From NCBI GenBank assembly GCA_023244865.1, contig JAHFLM010000019.1:1-13429 (forward strand): 13,429 bases of DNA, given 5' to 3'. The notes under the pieces are model-generated. The model saw only the letters and a list, made by a program, of their open reading frames with translations, did no database searches and was not told where the DNA came from. A program made the position numbers and the translations under genes. This document shows positions 6,804 through 11,800 of this stretch, one piece after another. Numbering within the stretch: position 1 is the stretch's first letter; each line of letters starts with the position of its first letter. This DNA comes from Candidatus Harrisonbacteria bacterium (GTDB lineage: Bacteria > Patescibacteriota > Minisyncoccia > UBA6257 > UBA11618).

Positions 6804-6840
6804 AATCCTCCACACCTAATGGGTAGTGGGGGATTTTTTG
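6804..6840 (+). terminator. Intrinsic terminator after the first HTH-receiver gene
   Basis: A 10-bp stem, AATCCTCCAC (6804-6813) with GTGGGGGATT (6826-6835) and one G-T wobble, followed by a T-run. It resembles in sequence (AATCCT...GGATTTTTT) the terminator of the sister gene. Confidence 0.85.
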
Positions 6841-6867
6841 TTGATTTTTAGTGTGATTTATACTCTA

Positions 6868-6897
6868 TTGACAAATATCGTCATAGTATGCTATGAT
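6868..6897 (+). promoter_or_regulatory. Promoter with inverted repeat, second HTH-receiver gene
   Basis: TTGACA (6868-6873), an 18-nt spacer and TATGAT (6892-6897). TCATAG-TATG-CTATGA (6881-6896) is an inverted repeat covering the end of the spacer and the -10, the same placement as in the sister promoter but with a different sequence. Leader about 80 nt. Confidence 0.75.
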
Positions 6898-6984
6898 GTT
6901 GGTAGTAATCGAGCTTAGAGCTTGATACCTTCTGGGTTTTGGTGCCTAGGAGAACAGTCCCTCGAAAAAGGAATCGGTGTTCAA

Positions 6985-7557
6985 ATGAAAACGATTTTCA
7001 CGACAGGGCAGGTCGCTAAGATCTGCAAAGTGGCCCCTCGGACAGTGAGCAAGTGGTTTGATTCGGGACGCCTTCGTGGCTACCGGATTCCGGGGTCGCA
7101 AGATCGTCGGATCCCGCGCGAGCATCTCATTCGCTTCCTCAAAGAGCACGGGATGCCCCTCAATGAGCTCGAAGATGAGGCGTTGGGCAGGGTGTTGCTC
7201 GTCGGCACCGACCCCGTGATTCGTGGCAGCCTGAACGAGATGTTGGACGGAGATGAGTACAAACTCGAGACGGCTCAGAGCGGATTCGAGGCTGGCATCC
7301 AGGCGGAAAGTTTGCGTCCTGATTGCGTTGTCGTTGACTTCGCGATGGGTCGCACCGACGCCGTGATGATCGCCGGCAACTTGCGGAAGAATCCGGAGTA
7401 TGCCGAGACGATCTTGATTGGCCTGCTCAGCGAAGAAGACAGCCGAGCGTCATTTGATCGCACGGTCTTTAATGAAACTTTCCGCAAGCCGTTTGATGTG
7501 GCCTTGCTCGCGGAGCGAGTGCGAACGCTCGTGACTCGCAAGAAGCAATTGGCTTAG
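6985..7557 (+). CDS. HTH plus receiver-like regulator (second copy, GC-rich)
   Basis: A 190-residue protein of the same build as its neighbour: an N-terminal helix-turn-helix (FTTGQVAKICKVAPRTVSKW, then RIPGSQDRRIPREHLIRFL; residues 4-52) of the excisionase/BldC-like winged type, and a receiver-like domain (residues about 67-185: VLLVGTDP, VVVDFAMG, FRKPFD). The phospho-acceptor Asp and the late Lys are present, but the usual acidic pair of strand 1 reads G-T, so metal binding and phosphorylation are doubtful. ATG 6985 is preferred over TTG 6922 because the HTH begins directly after it; AAGGA (6968-6972) is a distant Shine-Dalgarno. The gene is strikingly richer in G and C than everything around it, with many third-position C and G, which suggests recent transfer. 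Similar HTH-receiver proteins are known to me from Planctomycetes and related bacteria. Confidence 0.85.
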   Translation: MKTIFTTGQVAKICKVAPRTVSKWFDSGRLRGYRIPGSQDRRIPREHLIRFLKEHGMPLNELEDEALGRVLLVGTDPVIRGSLNEMLDGDEYKLETAQSGFEAGIQAESLRPDCVVVDFAMGRTDAVMIAGNLRKNPEYAETILIGLLSEEDSRASFDRTVFNETFRKPFDVALLAERVRTLVTRKKQLA

Positions 7558-7575
7558 TTTTCAAGATGGATGCGC

Positions 7576-7615
7576 AAATCCTTCGCTACCTATGAGTGGC
7601 GAAGGATTTTTTATT
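7576..7615 (+). terminator. Intrinsic terminator after the second HTH-receiver gene
   Basis: A 14-bp stem, AAATCCTTCGCTAC (7576-7589) with GTGGCGAAGGATTT (7596-7609), loop CTATGA, one wobble pair, then TTTTATTT. Confidence 0.9.
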
Positions 7616-7647
7616 TAAATAATATATTTTCTCGACAAGTTTAGGAC

Positions 7648-7689
7648 GCAAATAAAAATAACCAGTAATAACTGGTTATTTTTATTTGC
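7648..7689 (-). terminator. Second terminator hairpin downstream of ssrA
   Basis: A perfect 18-bp stem, GCAAATAAAAATAACCAG (7648-7665) with its complement at 7672-7689, loop TAATAA. It lies directly after the duplicated tmRNA 3' end when read on the minus strand, in the same relative position as the terminator after the true tmRNA. It is symmetrical and could act on either strand, including as a back-up for the upstream regulator gene. Confidence 0.7.
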
Positions 7690-7705
7690 GGAAGTGAGGG
7701 GAATC
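7681..7705. repeat. Partial copy of the tmRNA 3' end
   Basis: These 25 nt match 7828-7852 at 24 positions. The segment covers the 3' half of the T arm, the acceptor 3' strand and the first bases beyond. The 5' half of the T arm is not present here, so this copy cannot form a tRNA-like end by itself. Confidence 0.85.
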
Positions 7706-7790
7706 TGTCACAGATAATTTTCTGCTGAAAATTTCCGCGACCCCGGCTCGGCACCAGTCGTGCCCGCGCCTTTCTCATCCCTTCATATTA
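7706..7790. other. GC-rich, hairpin-rich segment between the two tmRNA 3' ends
   Basis: No gene is seen here. Several stems are possible: ATCTG with CAGAT around 7703-7715, AATTTTC with GAAAATT (about 7716-7733), GCGGAA (7688-7693) with TTCCGC (7733-7738), and GGCAC with GTGCC (7750-7764). The 7735-7770 part is clearly richer in G and C than the surroundings. It could be a small structured RNA or the remnant of an insertion at the tmRNA end. Confidence 0.4.
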
Positions 7791-7791
7791 A

Positions 7792-7836
7792 GCAAATAAA
7801 GAAAAACCCACTAGGCGTGGGCTTTTCTTTATTTGT
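7792..7836 (-). terminator. Intrinsic terminator of ssrA
   Basis: A 20-bp stem with two mismatched positions (7792-7811 with 7817-7836), G/C pairs near the TAGGC loop and, on the minus strand, the tract TTTTTCTTTATTT. It starts at the last base of the tmRNA. Confidence 0.85.
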
Positions 7837-8244
7837 GGAAGTGAGGGGAATCGAACCCCTGTCCGGAGAATTTTAGCGAATCGTTCTACAAGTTTAGCTA
7901 GACTGGGTTCTGCGATGCTTTAGCTTGCGCTCTAACACCGCAGAGAAATAAAAACTCTTAAGTCTAGCGGAAAAAGTGTTTATTTTAGACTTTTAGTATC
8001 GACAAAAAAGTAAGTCTAGACTTTTTTTGCCTGAGCTCAAGATATAACACCGGTGATTACGATATGAGCAACCGTAGCCGATGGTCATGATTAAATCATG
8101 ACGTTACCAAGCGTTACGCAAAAGCGAACGCTGGTAAACGGTTATTATTAGTAATGCCGTTTATTTTGTTGGTAAATTTAAAGATCTACCGAACTTACTT
8201 GCTGGATTTAGCCTCAATAGACCGTCTAAGCCGAGTCCACTCCC
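7836..8244 (-). ncRNA. ssrA: tmRNA, 5' end inside smpB
   Basis: tmRNA rescues ribosomes stalled on messages lacking a stop codon, acting first as tRNA-Ala and then as mRNA for a degradation tag. The 3' end is clear: GGAC, T arm AGGGG-UUCGAUU-CCCCU (7860-7844), then CACUUCC and discriminator A (7836); CCA is not fully encoded. The matching 5' strand GGGAGUG (8244-8238) pairs with CACUUCC and includes the G3-U pair that specifies alanine charging. It is followed after five bases by GGCUUAGACGG, close to the usual GGAUUCGACGG. Length is 409 nt plus CCA. The tag frame starts at nt 87, as in E. coli (about nt 90), and its stop lies in a helix ACCA-GCGTT/AACGC-T-TGGT as in other tmRNAs. The first 50 nt are also the end of smpB. 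No obvious promoter is seen directly before 8244, so cotranscription with smpB is likely. Confidence 0.9.
8114..8158 (-). other. tmRNA tag reading frame GITNNNRLPAFAFA
   Basis: Read from GGC at 8158 to TAA at 8116-8114. The bases before GGC (AAUAAAC) resemble the E. coli AAUAGUC that fixes the resume codon. Ala-Phe-Ala-Phe-Ala at the end is a protease-recognition tail of the Mycoplasma (NFAFA) rather than the usual ALAA kind. The exact resume codon is inferred; GGC (Gly) fits best. Confidence 0.75.
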
Positions 8245-8647
8245 GTTTTTTAATCGTCTCGCGTTTATCAAATAACTGCTTACCTTTAGCGAGGGCGATG
8301 ATTAGTTTAACCCAACCGTCCTTAATTATAACAGAAATTGGAATAATAGTCAAACCGGCCTGAGATTGGCCATATAAATAGTTAATTTCCTTTTTGGTAA
8401 GCAGGAGGCGGCGGGTGCGGTCTTCTTTTAAATCTTTTTTGAGGTTGTTTTTTTGATAAAGGGGGATGCCGAGGTTTAGAACGAAGGCCTCGTTATTCTT
8501 AAAAGCTACAAAAGAGCCCTTGAGATTCACTCGGCCGAACTTGATGCTTTTGACCTCGCTCCCTAGGAGCTCGACGCCGGCCTCGTATTTTTCGAGGACG
8601 GTGTAGTCGAAGAGAGCTTTTTTGTTGTTGGAAATTTCTTCGGTCAT
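8195..8647 (-). CDS. smpB: SsrA-binding protein SmpB
   Basis: SmpB binds the tRNA-like end of tmRNA, carries it to stalled ribosomes, and places its C-terminal tail in the empty mRNA channel. The 150 residues are normal in length. Landmarks: NKKALFDY near residue 8, EAGVELLGSEVKSIK (about 24-38), LKGSFVAF, then RTRRLLLTKKEI, and the tail KQLFDKRETIKKREW followed by a basic end. Start ATG 8647; no Shine-Dalgarno, and a TAAATT box ends 9 nt upstream, so the leader would be very short. Directly on the same strand follows ssrA, whose 5' end begins inside codon 135 (Arg of REW). The last 16 codons and the stop are therefore also tmRNA sequence, which constrains both. The two genes are probably in one transcript. 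Confidence 0.97.
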   Translation of the reverse strand: MTEEISNNKKALFDYTVLEKYEAGVELLGSEVKSIKFGRVNLKGSFVAFKNNEAFVLNLGIPLYQKNNLKKDLKEDRTRRLLLTKKEINYLYGQSQAGLTIIPISVIIKDGWVKLIIALAKGKQLFDKRETIKKREWTRLRRSIEAKSSK

Positions 8648-8691
8648 GGGGATGAGAATTTATTTTTGAATATTGAATAGATTCCACGCCT

Positions 8692-8743
8692 CAATTCCGA
8701 ATCGATTTTATCAAATCGAACGGAATTGGGTTCTGAATGACAG
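8692..8743. repeat. Palindromic repeat-like element upstream of smpB
   Basis: CAATTCCG (8692-8699) pairs with CGGAATTG (8721-8728), and TCGATTT (8702-8708) with AAATCGA (8713-8719) around a 4-nt loop, followed by GAATGACAG (8735-8743). No T-run, so it is not an ordinary terminator. The GAATGACAG end is shared with the element at 9024. It fills part of the 250-bp gap between smpB and the divergent propeller gene; the rest of the gap shows no gene. Confidence 0.6.
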
Positions 8744-8876
8744 TTTAAAAAATAAATTAGTCTTGCAATGACATGATGTTGTTGCGTCTTTAGAATAGCA
8801 TGATGGGGTTAAGTTATAAATCGAAAAATACAATGCGGCAAGGCTAGTTATACACTTATGATGTTAGATATTATTT

Positions 8877-8885
8877 TGGTATAAT
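8877..8885 (+). promoter_or_regulatory. Extended -10 promoter of the giant propeller gene
   Basis: TGG plus a perfect TATAAT (8880-8885). The -35 is weak, as allowed for an extended -10. Predicted start near 8892 gives only about 6 nt before ATG 8898. Confidence 0.7.
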
Positions 8886-8897
8886 TTGAATATAAAA

Positions 8898-11800
8898 ATG
8901 CGCGAAAGGGATAGAAAAGATGTGAGGCATTATGCCGGTGGTTTTAGTGTGGTTTTTTCGCGGTCTGTTTTTATGTTTTCGAAGATTGGTCTTTTAAATT
9001 TATTTAGAAAAATTACAAAGAAGATTCCCGTTTTCACGGGAATGACAGCAATCTTAATTTTTTGTGCTTTAATTTTGCCGAATATTTCTTTGGCGACGAT
9101 TTCTAACGGGGCGAATGCGATTGATATGATTGGGCAGTATTCGGATGAAACTGTTTTAGGGAGTTTGGCGCCTAATTATACGAAACAAACTATTGGGAAT
9201 GGTGTGCCGAATAGATTGGGTTTTGCTTTGCCTGGGAGTGTGGCGATTGACGAGGTGCATCACAGATTATTTGTTGCTGATAATATTAGGATAGCGGTTT
9301 ATAACTTAGATAGTTCTAATAATTTATTAGACTATATTCCAGATAAAATTTTAGGAAAGAGTGACTTTCTTAGTACTAGCAATTCTACTACTGCTAATAA
9401 TACAGGGTCTAATACTGGCTTAACTTACGACAGTGTGAGCGATAGATTATTTGTAGCTGATATGTTGAGGAGTAGAGTGTTGGTTTTTGATACCGCTACT
9501 ATTACAGATGGAGAGGCGGCGATAAATGTTTTAGGGCAGGTGAATTTTACTAGTGGATCCGCGGCTACCACTCAGACTGGTTTAAGTAGTCCTGCTGGGG
9601 TGAGCTTTGATTCTACTAATGGAAGGTTGTTTGTGTTGGATAGTGGGAATAATCGTGTGGTGGTTTATAACTTAGCTGATGGCATTGTTAATGGAGAGGC
9701 TGCTACAAATGTCTTAGGCCAGAGTAGCTTTACTACGAGTTCTGCTACAACTAGTCAGACTGGTTTTTCGATGTCTTCTTTGAGTGGTTTAATGATGGAT
9801 TTAGTTTATGTCTCTGGAACTAATAAACTTTATGTATCTGATATTGCTAATAGCCGTATTATGGTGTTTGATGTCGCTGCGATTACTAACGGGGAAGCGG
9901 CGGTAAGTGTGTTGGGGCAAGCTAATTTTACTAGTGCTACTCAAGCGGTGACCCAGTCGGGATTAAGGTATCCAAGAGGCTTGGCTTATAGCTCTACTAA
10001 TAGTGTTTTGTTTGTATCTGACGGTGAAAATTCTCGAGTAATGGTATTCGACGTAACTGGAATTACTAATGGTGAAAATGCGGTGAATGTGATAGGAAAA
10101 AGTGATTTCACTACTTCAGGAGCTTTAACTACTCAGGCTGGTTTTAGTAGTAATAATGGATTGGCTTACGATGTGGGAAATAAAAGGCTTTATGTGACGG
10201 ATGTGGGGAATAATCGAGTAATGGTGTTTGATGTGACTAATATTGCTAGTACCAGTGTTACCGATGGTCAAAATGCTAGTAATGTCTTAGGTCAAAGTAA
10301 TTTTACTTCGAGTTCTGCGGCCACCACTCAAGCTGGAATAAGTCAGCCTTATGGCATGGCTCATGATTTAGCAGGTGGTAGATTATTTTTGGCAGATCGA
10401 GCGAATAATAGAGTCTTGGTTTACAGCACTTCTTCAATGTCTAACGGTCAGGCGGCTGTAAATGTTTTAGGGCAATCTAACTTTACATCTTCTGGTTTTA
10501 CTGGCATAAGCCAGTCCTCTATGTTTTCTCCCGATGCTGTGGCATACGATTCAAATAATAATCGGTTGTTTGTTGCTGATGAGGGTAACGGCAGAGTGTT
10601 AGTTTATAACTTAGCTTCTGGGATTACGAATGGCATGAATGCGAGCAATGTCTTAGGTCCATCCGTTTTTGATTCTGGAGCTTTAGCTACAGATCAGAGT
10701 CACTTTAGAAGTCCTGTTGGTCTTGCTTACGATATTAATACTAATAAGCTATTTGTTTCAGATTTTAATAGTTTAAGTAATAGGGTGATGGTTTTTAACC
10801 TTGCTTCTGGGATTACGAATGGCATGAACGCGAGTAATGTTTTGGGTCAGCCTAATTTTACGAGTGGTACTGCCGCTACAACTCAGGCCGGTATGAGGAC
10901 TCCGGGCTGGGTAACAGTTAGTTCTGATAGTAAGCTATTTGTTTCTGATACTGGAAACAGGAGAGTTTTGGTTTACGATATATCTACAATTAGTAATGGT
11001 GAAAACGCTATAAATGTTTTAGGGCAAGCTAATTTTACTTCGAGTTCTGCGGCAACTACTCAGGCCGGCATGTTTAATCCCAGAGGACTTACCTTGGACT
11101 CTGCGAATAATAGATTATTTGTGGCCGATGATCAGAACCGAAGAGTGACCGTGTATGATGTGGCTTCAATTACCGATGGTGAAAACGCTGTAAATGTTTT
11201 AGGGCAAGCTAACTTCACTTCTAGTTCTTCAGCTACAACTCAGGCCGGCATGAATAATCCTCTTGGGGTGGCCTATGACCAAGCTAATAAGGTGCTTTTT
11301 GTGGGTGATTATAATAGTAATAGAATTTTAAGCTATAACTTCACTGCTAACAGTGCTAATAACGGACCTAATGCCAACAATGCTTTAGGGCAATATTCGG
11401 ATGAGACGAGTACTTTAGCTCCGGCTTATACAAAATCCATAGCGGGGAATGTGCCTAATAGGTTGGGTTTAAATAGTACTTTGGCAGGGATGGTTATGGA
11501 TTCCGTGGGTCACAGATTGTTTGTTGCTGATTCAGCTAATAATCGAGTGTTGATTCATAACCTAAATACCTCGAATCAGCTTATAGATTATATTCCTGAT
11601 AATGTTTTAGGTCAGAGTAGTTTTGTAACCAAAGATGCGGCTACAACTCAAACGGGGATGACTTTTCCTAATGGCCTGGCCTACGATAGTGCTAATACAA
11701 GATTGTTCGTAGCTGACTCTAATAACACGCGCATTTTAGTTTTTAATGTTAGCTCCATTGTTAATGGTCAGGCTGCTGTTAATGTTTTAGGTCAGGCTAG

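Noticed and set aside
6922..6984. Upstream TTG start for the second HTH-receiver protein, adding 21 residues
   Set aside because: The extra residues do not resemble the family, and the HTH begins right after ATG 6985, matching the sister gene.
7706..7860. Circularly permuted, two-piece tmRNA, with the 5' half downstream of the 3' end
   Set aside because: A terminator follows the acceptor end at once, the downstream segment lacks a tag or GGAUUCGACG-like element, and a matching 5' domain is found upstream at 8244.
8499..8687. Minus-strand open frame overlapping the start of smpB
   Set aside because: It is a shadow of smpB in another frame, basic and low in complexity, with no family resemblance.
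8692..8728. Intrinsic terminator between smpB and the propeller gene
   Set aside because: The hairpin has no T-run on either strand, and both neighbouring genes start, rather than end, here.
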